Source: Anaerolineales bacterium UBA6663
Lineage (GTDB): Bacteria > Chloroflexota > Anaerolineae > Anaerolineales > UBA6663
DNA length: 6,738 nt
Direction: 5' to 3'
Assembly: GCA_002455335.1 (NCBI GenBank)
Contig: DKKP01000068.1
Location: forward strand, 1-6,738
Within the stretch, counting starts at the first letter, position 1; every line of letters begins with the position of its first letter. Below the pieces are notes generated by a model. That model was not told where the DNA came from. It saw only the letters and a program-made list of their open reading frames with translations, and searched no databases. Below are positions 1 through 5,394 of this stretch, one piece after another. The translations under genes were made by a program, and so were the position numbers.

Positions 1-474
1 GCGCTTGATCACGACTGAGGGGCTGAGGTCGGAAAGCACCTCGGCCAGCGCCTTGTAACCGCCGGCCGCCACATACTCCTCGATCCGCTCGGGGTCGATC
101 AAGCCCGAGTTCTCGAGCACGATCTTCACCTGACGCTTGAAGAAGGGTTGCGCCGGGTCGAGCGCCAATCGCTCGCTTGGCGGGCGTCCGACGTTGGCGA
201 TCAGTTCGCCCGCATCGGCGGTGGTGACGAACTTGTGCAGGTGGCCGCTGGGCGCCGTCGCCACCAACGGGCCGGCCTGGCACATGCCGAGGCAGCCGAC
301 GCCTTTGACCTGGCAGCCGTTGCCGTGCGCCTTGGCCTCGGCCTTGAGCGCCTTGAGCACGTCGTCGGCGCCCGATGATGCGCAGCCGGCCGCCGTGCAG
401 ACCAGGAGGCTCTGGCTCGCCGCCTTGTCGGCACGTTCTTTGTCAGCAATGAGATGGAGGGCTTCTGGGGTCAT
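1..474 (-). CDS. hoxF: HoxF, NADH-binding diaphorase subunit of bidirectional [NiFe] hydrogenase (N-terminal part)
   Basis: This is the first 158 residues of a protein that continues past the left edge. Residues about 20-95 form a thioredoxin-like [2Fe-2S] domain with four ligand cysteines, C26-x4-C31 and C61-x3-C65. A segment typical of HoxF/NuoF follows, with QVKIVLENSGLIDPERIEEY at about 115-134 and an AAGGYKAL motif at 136-143; this leads into the NADH/FMN-binding Complex I 51-kDa fold, which lies outside the window. In the known family HoxF binds FMN and NAD(H) and, with HoxE and HoxU, passes electrons between NAD(P)H and the HoxYH hydrogenase in the cytoplasm. The ATG overlaps the hoxE stop as ATGA, which implies translational coupling. 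The alternative is a NuoF/HydB-type diaphorase of a [FeFe] hydrogenase or formate dehydrogenase; the HoxE-like neighbour favours Hox. Family call is firm, exact system less so. Confidence 0.85.
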   Translation of the reverse strand, partial: MTPEALHLIADKERADKAASQSLLVCTAAGCASSGADDVLKALKAEAKAHGNGCQVKGVGCLGMCQAGPLVATAPSGHLHKFVTTADAGELIANVGRPPSERLALDPAQPFFKRQVKIVLENSGLIDPERIEEYVAAGGYKALAEVLSDLSPSVVIKR

Positions 475-1019
475 GCGGGCACCGCTTCCTCCAGGTCTTC
501 TTCGACCCTGACCTGGTGTTGAGAGAGCGCCATCTGCTCGACGGCGGCCAGGAAGCCGGGCGGCGTCATCTTGGCCTCGACGTTGCCGTCGAGCACGGCT
601 GCCGGCGCCAGGCCGCACGAGCCGAGGCAACGCGCGGTGAGTAGCGAGACCTTGCCGTCATCCGTGGTCTCGCCCGGCTTGATGCCCCAGCGATCCTCCA
701 TCGCCTCGAGCAGATGCGCCGCGCCCTTGATGTAGCACGCCGTGCCCATGCACACCACGCAGGTGTGCTCGCCCGGCGGCTTGAGCTGGAAGAAGTGATA
801 GAACGTCGCCACACCGTACACCCGGCTGAGCGGCACCCTGAGGCTCTCGGCCACAAAACGCATCGCCACCTCGTCTTGGTAGCCGAACGTCGATTGCACC
901 GTGTGGAGGGTCTCGATCAGGGCGTGCGACGCGAAACCATAACGCCGCATCGTGGCGATCACGGGCTTCCAACGCAGATCGTCATTTGGGGGTTCAGGAT
1001 GAACGGGCCGAGCCAGCAT
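471..1019 (-). CDS. hoxE: HoxE, NuoE-like [2Fe-2S] subunit of bidirectional hydrogenase
   Basis: The 182-aa product is a complete NuoE/24-kDa-like protein. The [2Fe-2S] ligands are C90-x4-C95 (CMGTAC) and C131-x3-C135 (CLGSC). The block SRVYGVATFYHFFQLKP (about 65-81) followed by GEHTCVVC and CYIKGA is strongly HoxE-like. In the family HoxE is the small electron-transfer subunit that joins HoxFU, and it has been proposed to link the hydrogenase to ferredoxin or the respiratory chain. The frame stays open upstream to an ATG at 1109. The ATG at 1019 is preferred because AAGGAGGT lies just before it, and because the extra 30 residues would be encoded by a strong hairpin. The gene ends inside the hoxF start codon (ATGA). 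NuoE of Complex I or an HndA-like protein is the alternative; the fused Fe-S domain in the next gene argues for Hox. Confidence 0.88.
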   Translation of the reverse strand: MLARPVHPEPPNDDLRWKPVIATMRRYGFASHALIETLHTVQSTFGYQDEVAMRFVAESLRVPLSRVYGVATFYHFFQLKPPGEHTCVVCMGTACYIKGAAHLLEAMEDRWGIKPGETTDDGKVSLLTARCLGSCGLAPAAVLDGNVEAKMTPPGFLAAVEQMALSQHQVRVEEDLEEAVPA

Positions 1020-1023
1020 GGTG

Positions 1024-1031
1024 ACCTCCTT
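1024..1031 (-). promoter_or_regulatory. hoxE ribosome binding site
   Basis: On the minus strand AAGGAGGT lies 4 nt before the ATG at 1019. It is a near-complete anti-16S match and fixes the hoxE start over the upstream in-frame ATG at 1109. It lies about 22 nt downstream of the large leader hairpin and is not contained in it. Confidence 0.85.
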
Positions 1032-1040
1032 GATGCGAGA

Positions 1041-1100
1041 ACGAGAAACGAAAAGGCCGACACATTCATCCGCCGCATGTGCGGATGAACGTGTCGGCCT
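1041..1100 (-). terminator. Intrinsic-terminator-like hairpin in the hoxE leader (possible attenuator)
   Basis: The arms 1054-1073 and 1081-1100 are inverted repeats of 20 bases with one mismatch, around a 7-nt loop (1074-1080). The only imperfect pair, 1064/1090, is A-C in plus-strand RNA but G-U in minus-strand RNA, so the stem is fully paired only in the hox transcript. On that strand the stem is followed at once by TTTTCGTTTC. No T-run follows on the plus strand, so it is oriented leftwards. It ends just before the hoxE ribosome binding site. It may be an attenuator in the hox leader, the end of DUF2294 transcripts, or a stabilising 5' stem. The structure is clear; the role is inferred. 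Confidence 0.65.
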
Positions 1101-1111
1101 ACAGGGCAACT

Positions 1112-1130
1112 CGTTGCTTTGGCAGCAACG
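1112..1130 (-). other. Small leader hairpin upstream of the terminator-like stem
   Basis: CGTTGCT (1112-1118) and AGCAACG (1124-1130) are perfect 7-bp arms around a 5-nt loop. It sits 11 nt upstream of the large hairpin when read on the minus strand, so both would lie in one hox leader RNA. No U-tract follows it. It could be a regulatory stem or simply chance. Confidence 0.35.
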
Positions 1131-1208
1131 CTTCGCTTTGTCCGCCGATCAGTGGAGTGGGCCAGCCGCCGCGCCACCTTGACGCGCGCCTACCGGCACA
1201 AGAAACAC

Positions 1209-1221
1209 CAGCAAGAGTGTA
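1209..1221 (-). promoter_or_regulatory. Candidate hoxE promoter (-10 box and start point)
   Basis: On the minus strand TACACT at 1221-1216 matches the -10 consensus at 4 of 6 positions and predicts initiation near 1209-1211. The -35 position (about 1244-1239) reads AGCCAT, a poor match, and lies at the edge of the CRP/FNR-like palindrome. That layout is expected of an activator-dependent promoter. Start-site mapping would be needed to confirm it. Confidence 0.3.
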
Positions 1222-1243
1222 CGTTCCGGGTGGCCCAAATGGC

Positions 1244-1261
1244 TAGTGAAGAAAATCACAA
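1244..1261 (-). promoter_or_regulatory. CRP/FNR-family-like operator upstream of hoxE
   Basis: On the minus strand the site reads TTGTGA-N6-TCACTA, which is five of five and four of five matches to the CRP half-sites TGTGA and TCACA. It is centred at 1252.5, about 41-44 bp upstream of the start predicted from the TACACT box, which is class II activator spacing. CRP/FNR-family control of hydrogenases by redox, oxygen or carbon status is well known in other bacteria. The binding protein here is unknown, and a single site could be chance. Confidence 0.35.
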
Positions 1262-1278
1262 AAGGGGCAGTTGACTGT

Positions 1279-1653
1279 TCAGCGCCAGTCGTAGCGTTCG
1301 TCGAGCCGTTCATCGAGGATGAAGACGAAGACGCAATCACTGGCGGGCACATCGATATCGGAGAGCACGCTGCGCACCGGGCAGCCTGTGGCGCCCTGCA
1401 CGATACTGACCAGACGGCTGCGAGAGGCCTCGAGCAGTTGGTGGCGAATCTGCCGGACCAGGGCCGGCCCCTGTGGAACGGCAAGCAGCGCCGTCTCTTC
1501 GGCCGTCAGCACACCATGTGCCATGATGAGCACGATATTCTCGATCAGAAAAGCCTTGATCTCGACCGGGCCACGGCCGAGTTGCTCTTTCTCGAATCGG
1601 AGCAGGGCGTTTGCCAGGACGGCTTCGAGTTCGCCGCGAGAGAGCCGACTCAT
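1279..1653 (-). CDS. DUF2294 / MpsC-family protein
   Basis: The 124-aa soluble protein has no signal peptide or membrane segment. Its family hallmarks are an N-terminal helix ending LLRFEKEQLGRGP (17-29; GRGP at 26-29), then a strand-rich IENIVLIMAHGVLTAEE, a helix with LVRQIRHQLLEASR, a TGCPVRS turn near 89-95, DID at 99-101 and a terminal VFVFILD strand. Length is normal for DUF2294 (PF10057), the family of MpsC from the staphylococcal MpsABC system. MpsA and MpsB of that system act in inorganic-carbon uptake and membrane potential; the MpsC role is poorly defined, and no MpsA or MpsB gene is visible here. The gene is co-oriented with hoxEF and ends 259 bp before hoxE. It has no convincing Shine-Dalgarno sequence before the ATG. 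Family assignment is confident, function is not. Confidence 0.8.
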   Translation of the reverse strand: MSRLSRGELEAVLANALLRFEKEQLGRGPVEIKAFLIENIVLIMAHGVLTAEETALLAVPQGPALVRQIRHQLLEASRSRLVSIVQGATGCPVRSVLSDIDVPASDCVFVFILDERLDERYDWR

Positions 1654-1831
1654 CCGGCACCCGTTTCCAGTAACCGTGGGATGGTGTTCATGTCTGCCTG
1701 AGGATGAATGTCTGTTACTGGATCATTCAGTGTACCCTGTTTGGGTGAATCTGTATAACACGCAACCCGGCCCGCTATATCTGCAAAGCCTGCATCGATC
1801 CCAGGAGGCGGGAGAGGCCGGAGGTTGCCAG
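1654..1831. promoter_or_regulatory. Divergent intergenic region between DUF2294 gene and hsp20
   Basis: This non-coding gap must carry promoters for both directions. Rightwards, TATAAC at 1754-1759 is the best -10 candidate, but the -35 position (TGTACC, 1731-1736) is weak. Leftwards, TTATAC and TACACT spaced by 18 bp form a weak pair near 1757-1728. TGAATG (1705-1710) and CATTCA (1724-1729) are short inverted arms. The stretch 1803-1824 is purine-rich with six GG runs just before hsp20. No CIRCE element or sigma-32-type heat-shock promoter was recognised. Confidence 0.3.
1820..1824 (+). promoter_or_regulatory. Candidate hsp20 ribosome binding site
   Basis: GGAGG lies 7 nt before an in-frame TTG at 1832 and is the only well-spaced Shine-Dalgarno match among the possible hsp20 starts. 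It sits in a G-rich stretch, so a chance match cannot be excluded. Confidence 0.45.
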
Positions 1832-2251
1832 TTGCTTGCGCGTGTTAAAATGACGGTTATGGACGACGAACCGCGCACCCGTGTGATCCTCACCCGGTTG
1901 GAGCCCGGCACGACCTGGCACGTCTCCCCGCAACGCCAGGCCTGGCGCCCGCCGACCGACATTTACGAAACCGAAGACAGTTACGTGATCGAGATGGATG
2001 TCTCAGGCATGCAGCGTGCCGATTTTCGGATCGCGTTGCAGGGTCGCCGGGTGCATATCTCCGGCGTCCGCCGCGCACCGCGTGACGAACTTCGCGCCTA
2101 TCATCAGATGGAGATCGGCACGGGCGAATTCCGCGCTGCCTTCGATCTGCCGGATGTGGTCGATGCGGATGCGGCGACGGCGACGTACGAAGAGGGCAGC
2201 CTGCGAGTCGTCATCGCCAAACGACGCCCGCGCCGGATCGACGTTCGCTGA
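1832..2251 (+). CDS. Hsp20 family small heat-shock protein
   Basis: This is an ATP-independent holdase that binds unfolding proteins in the cytoplasm as oligomers. Counted from the ATG at 1859, the alpha-crystallin domain spans about residues 30-122. It opens with [19 protein letters not shown] (29-47) and closes with [12 protein letters not shown] (110-121), which holds the G-x-L signature at 113-115. A C-terminal I-D-V (127-129) is the I-x-I/V motif that docks between subunits. The chosen start is TTG 1832, because GGAGG at 1820-1824 lies 7 nt before it; this gives 139 aa. In-frame ATGs at 1850 (133 aa) and 1859 (130 aa) have no ribosome site. However, a -10-like TAAAAT at 1846-1851 could drive leaderless translation from 1859. 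lon starts 20 bp downstream, suggesting one proteostasis operon. Family is certain, start is not. Confidence 0.88.
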   Translation: MLARVKMTVMDDEPRTRVILTRLEPGTTWHVSPQRQAWRPPTDIYETEDSYVIEMDVSGMQRADFRIALQGRRVHISGVRRAPRDELRAYHQMEIGTGEFRAAFDLPDVVDADAATATYEEGSLRVVIAKRRPRRIDVR

Positions 2252-2271
2252 CGCTTCAGCCCTTTCCACTT

Positions 2272-4911
2272 ATGGCCAATCCCAAACGCTCGACCCCAGG
2301 TCATCGGTCGATCCTGTCTGCCTCACGCGAGCATTTCGAGCTGGGCGCGCAGGCGCTCTTGCTGCTCGGCATCCCCGATATGGTCCTTGAACCGCTGAGC
2401 CTTGACGATCCCGCGGCGCCTCCGCCCGAACCGCCGCCGGCGCAGCCGGAACCCGCGCCGGAGAACACGACCACGCGCGTCGATGTGGGCGATACGCCAA
2501 CACTCGGACCTGAGGGCGGTGAGTTCGTCTTGCCCGAGGTGCTGCCGATCTTGCCGTTGCGCGGCACGGTCGTGTATCCGCTGACGGCCGTCCCGCTCAC
2601 GGTCGGGCAACCGCGTTCGATCAAGTTGATCGACGATGCCTCGGTCGGCCAGCGCGTTATCGGCCTTGTGGCCTCGACGGTCCCGGACAAGGAAGAGCCG
2701 ACGCCCGAGGAGTTGTACGGCATCGGGACGGCGGCCGCCGTGCTGCGCATGTTCCGCGCGCCGGATGGCACGGTGCGTCTGCTCGTGCAGGGCATCGGGC
2801 GTTTTCGCGTGTTGGGCTACGCCGAGCGCGAGCCGTATCTCAAGGCCCGGGTGCAGCCTGCGCCCGAGACGGTCGAAGAGGGCCTCGAGATGGAGGCTCT
2901 GGTGCGCAGCGTTCGCGACCAGTTCGCGGCCGTGGCCGATCTTGTCCCGTCGATGCCGGGCGAGCTCAGCTCAGCTGTGGCGAACATCGACGATGCGCGC
3001 CAGTTGATCTACACGATCGCGACCTACCAGCGCATGGATCTGGCCGAAGCGCAACGCCTGCTCGAGCTCGATTCGGTGGCCGAGAAACTCAAGCGCTTGA
3101 TGGGCCTGCTCAACAACGAGATCGAGGTGCTCACGCTCGGCCGAAAGATCCAGAGCGAGGCACAGTCGAACATTGAGAAAGTCCAGCGCGAGTACTTCCT
3201 GCGCGAACAACTCAAGGCGATCCAGCGCGAACTGGGCGAGCGCGACGAACAGCAGGTCGAGGCCGAGGAGTTCAGGGCCAAGATCGAGACCGCCGGCATG
3301 CCCGAAGAGGCGCGCAAGGAGGCCGAGCGCGAGCTCAGCCGGCTGGCCAAACTGCCCACCGCGGCGGCCGAATACGGTGTGATTCGTACTTATCTCGACT
3401 GGATGACCAGCCTGCCGTGGAGCAAGGGCACGATCGACAATCTCGACATCGTCCACGCTCGCACGGTGCTCGACGAGGACCACTACGGACTGCAGGACAT
3501 CAAGGAGCGCATCCTCGAGTTCCTGGCTGTGCGTAAACGCAAGGCCGAGCGCGCGCCGGCCGAGGCCGTGACCACCGACCCGGTACGGCGCGAGCGCGAG
3601 GGCGCGATTTTGTGCTTCGTCGGGCCGCCGGGTGTGGGCAAGACCTCGCTCGGTCTATCGATCGCGCGCGCCATGGGGCGCAAGTTCATCCGGCTGGCGC
3701 TCGGGGGCGTCCGCGATGAGGCCGAGATCCGCGGCTTCCGGCGCACGTACATCGGCGCGATGCCCGGGCGCATCATTCAAAGCCTGCGCCGCGCCGAGAG
3801 CCGCAACCCGGTCTTTATGCTCGACGAGGTCGATAAGCTTGGCGCCGACTACCGCGGCGACCCGGCCTCGGCGTTGCTCGAACTGCTCGACCCGGAACAG
3901 AACCGCGAGTTCCGTGACCATTACATCGACGTGGCTTTCGATCTGTCGCAGGCGCTGTTCATCACGACGGCCAACACGCTCGAGACCATCCCGGGGCCGT
4001 TGCGCGACCGCATGGAGATCATCACGCTCTCGGGCTATACCGAGGGCGAGAAGCTCGCCATCGCGAAATCGTATCTGATCCGCCGTCAGTTACGCGAGAA
4101 TGGCCTGGCGCCAGGCGAAGTCCGCTTCCAAGACCCGGCGCTGCGGACGATCATCCGCAACTACACGCGCGAGGCAGGCGTGCGCGGGCTCGAGCGCCAG
4201 ATCGGGGCTTGCTGCCGCAAGGCCGTGACGCAACTGGCCACGGGCGTTGCCGCGCCGATCCGGGTGACTGCCCCCACAATCGCGGACTTCCTCGGCAAGC
4301 CCGACTATTACTTCACCGAGCAGGTCGAGGAGCGCACGTCATTGCCGGGCGTGGCGACCGGCCTGGCCTACACACCGGTCGGCGGCGACGTGCTTTTCGT
4401 CGAGGCGACGGCTGTGCCGGGCAACCGGGGTCTGCAGCTGACCGGGCAGCTCGGCGAAGTCATGCAGGAGTCGGCCCGCGCGGCCTTCAGCTATGTCCGC
4501 GCCAACGCCGCGGCGCTCGGCCTGCCGGATGCCTATTTCGACACACACGACATCCACGTGCACGTGCCAGCCGGCGCCACGCCCAAGGACGGCCCGAGCG
4601 CGGGTGTTACGCTGGCCACGGCGCTGACCTCGCTGGTTTCGGGCAGGCCGGTGCGTAAGGATGTCGGGATGACCGGCGAGATCACGCTCCGCGGCCAGGT
4701 GCTGCCGATCGGCGGGGTCAAGGAGAAGGTGCTCGCCGCGCATCGGGCCGGTCTGCGCACCGTGATCTTGCCGGCCCGCAACGAGAAAGACCTCGACGAC
4801 GTGCCGGCCGAGATCCGCAAGCAGATCAAGTTCGTGCTCGCTCGCACCGTGCCAGATGTGCTTGTTGCGGCGCTTGCGAAGCAAGCGCGATCGCGGCGGG
4901 CTGGCGCCTGA
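2272..4911 (+). CDS. lon: ATP-dependent Lon protease with N-terminal extension
   Basis: The product is a complete cytoplasmic AAA+ serine protease that degrades damaged and regulatory proteins. The substrate-binding Lon N domain starts near residue 87 ([12 protein letters not shown]) and runs to about 290, followed by a coiled coil at about 302-362. The AAA+ module has Walker A GPPGVGKT (451-458), Walker [10 protein letters not shown] (514-522), sensor TTAN (565-568) and LRDRM (577-581). The protease domain has PKDGPSAG with catalytic S776 and GGVKEK with K819, 43 residues apart as in other Lons. At 879 aa it is longer than the usual 770-830. The excess is residues 1-86: a short helical segment, then a Pro-rich linker (49-63). 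No Shine-Dalgarno precedes ATG 2272; TTG 2530 (L87) has GGTGAG 6 nt upstream and would give a standard 793-aa Lon. High third-position GC in the extension supports the long form. Confidence 0.97.
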   Translation: MANPKRSTPGHRSILSASREHFELGAQALLLLGIPDMVLEPLSLDDPAAPPPEPPPAQPEPAPENTTTRVDVGDTPTLGPEGGEFVLPEVLPILPLRGTVVYPLTAVPLTVGQPRSIKLIDDASVGQRVIGLVASTVPDKEEPTPEELYGIGTAAAVLRMFRAPDGTVRLLVQGIGRFRVLGYAEREPYLKARVQPAPETVEEGLEMEALVRSVRDQFAAVADLVPSMPGELSSAVANIDDARQLIYTIATYQRMDLAEAQRLLELDSVAEKLKRLMGLLNNEIEVLTLGRKIQSEAQSNIEKVQREYFLREQLKAIQRELGERDEQQVEAEEFRAKIETAGMPEEARKEAERELSRLAKLPTAAAEYGVIRTYLDWMTSLPWSKGTIDNLDIVHARTVLDEDHYGLQDIKERILEFLAVRKRKAERAPAEAVTTDPVRREREGAILCFVGPPGVGKTSLGLSIARAMGRKFIRLALGGVRDEAEIRGFRRTYIGAMPGRIIQSLRRAESRNPVFMLDEVDKLGADYRGDPASALLELLDPEQNREFRDHYIDVAFDLSQALFITTANTLETIPGPLRDRMEIITLSGYTEGEKLAIAKSYLIRRQLRENGLAPGEVRFQDPALRTIIRNYTREAGVRGLERQIGACCRKAVTQLATGVAAPIRVTAPTIADFLGKPDYYFTEQVEERTSLPGVATGLAYTPVGGDVLFVEATAVPGNRGLQLTGQLGEVMQESARAAFSYVRANAAALGLPDAYFDTHDIHVHVPAGATPKDGPSAGVTLATALTSLVSGRPVRKDVGMTGEITLRGQVLPIGGVKEKVLAAHRAGLRTVILPARNEKDLDDVPAEIRKQIKFVLARTVPDVLVAALAKQARSRRAGA

Positions 4912-4929
4912 CCGGCGGCTCGCTTTCGC

Positions 4930-4957
4930 TTGCGGAATCCGGCCCGTGGCCTACAAT
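4930..4957 (+). promoter_or_regulatory. Sigma-70-like promoter of the receiver gene
   Basis: TTGCGG (4930-4935) and TACAAT (4952-4957) are separated by 16 bp, matching the housekeeping consensus at 4 and 5 of 6 positions. Initiation near 4964 would leave a leader of about 20 nt before the start codon, carrying its ribosome site. This suggests the receiver gene can be transcribed independently of lon. Confidence 0.5.
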
Positions 4958-4973
4958 TACGGCCATCCTGATC

Positions 4974-4979
4974 GGGGAG
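4974..4979 (+). promoter_or_regulatory. Ribosome binding site fixing the TTG start of the receiver gene
   Basis: GGGGAG lies 6 nt before TTG 4986. It supports the TTG over the in-frame ATG at 5001, which would cut into the first beta strand of the receiver fold. Confidence 0.55.
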
Positions 4980-4985
4980 TCGAGC

Positions 4986-5348
4986 TTGCCCGCAAAAATC
5001 ATGTTGGTCGATGACGACCGTACGCTGGCCAACCTCATCAAAACCCTGCTTGAGCTCGACGGCTTCTCGCCGTCGGTGGTTCACGCAGGCAGCCAGGTCG
5101 TGACCGAGATTTTGGCCCAACAACCCGATGCGGTGGTCATGGATGTCCATCTGCATGATCGGCATGGCCTCGAGGTGCTCCGCGACATCCGTGCGACGTA
5201 CGGGATGGAATCGCTGCCGGTGATCATGGCTTCCGGGATGGACGTCGAGGATCAATGCCTGGCGGCCGGCGCATCCGCGTTCATCCTCAAGCCGTTCCCG
5301 CCCGATCAACTCGTCGACCTGATCAACAAGCATCTACCGAAGACCTGA
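4986..5348 (+). CDS. Stand-alone response regulator receiver protein (CheY/Spo0F-like)
   Basis: The 120-aa protein is a single REC domain with no output domain. The acidic metal-binding cluster is D9-D10-D11 and the phospho-acceptor is D53 in VVMDVHL. The switch residue is S83 in PVIMASG, and K102-P103 form the conserved KPF loop. All residues needed for phosphorylation are present. Such proteins relay phosphoryl groups or act by phosphorylation-dependent protein contacts. The start is TTG 4986, because it gives the normal N-terminus MPAKIMLVDDD and has a well-placed GGGGAG. It follows lon by 74 bp with its own promoter candidate and precedes the PHP gene by 46 bp on the same strand. No histidine kinase is in the window, so its partner is unknown. 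Co-transcription with the next gene is likely but unproven. Confidence 0.93.
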   Translation: MPAKIMLVDDDRTLANLIKTLLELDGFSPSVVHAGSQVVTEILAQQPDAVVMDVHLHDRHGLEVLRDIRATYGMESLPVIMASGMDVEDQCLAAGASAFILKPFPPDQLVDLINKHLPKT

Positions 5349-5394
5349 ACTCCTGGGCTGCGCCGCCACGCGCGGCAACAGGGCGCAAACCTCT

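Noticed and set aside
1020..1109. 30-residue N-terminal extension of HoxE from ATG 1109
   Set aside because: The extension crosses the terminator-like hairpin and resembles no HoxE N-terminus. The ATG at 1019 has an excellent ribosome site.
1803..1824. G-rich run upstream of hsp20 as a G-quadruplex
   Set aside because: The runs are almost all only two Gs long, so only a weak two-tier structure is possible. A ribosome-site role is simpler.
1319..1831. Long plus-strand open frame running into hsp20
   Set aside because: It is antisense to the DUF2294 gene and its translation has no recognisable domain before the Hsp20 part. Only the portion from about 1832 is taken as coding.
2971..3483. 170-codon minus-strand open frame inside lon
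   Set aside because: It is antisense to the Lon N domain and coiled coil, and its composition mirrors the sense codons.
4870..4888. Perfect 8-bp hairpin (GCGCTTGC/GCAAGCGC, 3-nt loop) as a lon terminator
   Set aside because: It lies inside the lon coding region, before the stop codon, and has no following T-tract. It may be chance in GC-rich coding sequence.
4887..4894. GCGATCGC octamer resembling a HIP1 palindrome
   Set aside because: There is a single copy in a GC-rich window, so there is no evidence of the overrepresentation that defines HIP1.
4533..5333. 266-codon minus-strand open frame over the lon 3' end and the receiver gene
   Set aside because: It is antisense to two clear genes, and its translation shows no family features. 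Long antisense frames are common at this GC content.
5349..5394. GCCGC/GCGGC 5-bp stem between the receiver and PHP genes as a terminator
   Set aside because: The stem is short and has no T-tract after it. It does not support a transcription boundary.
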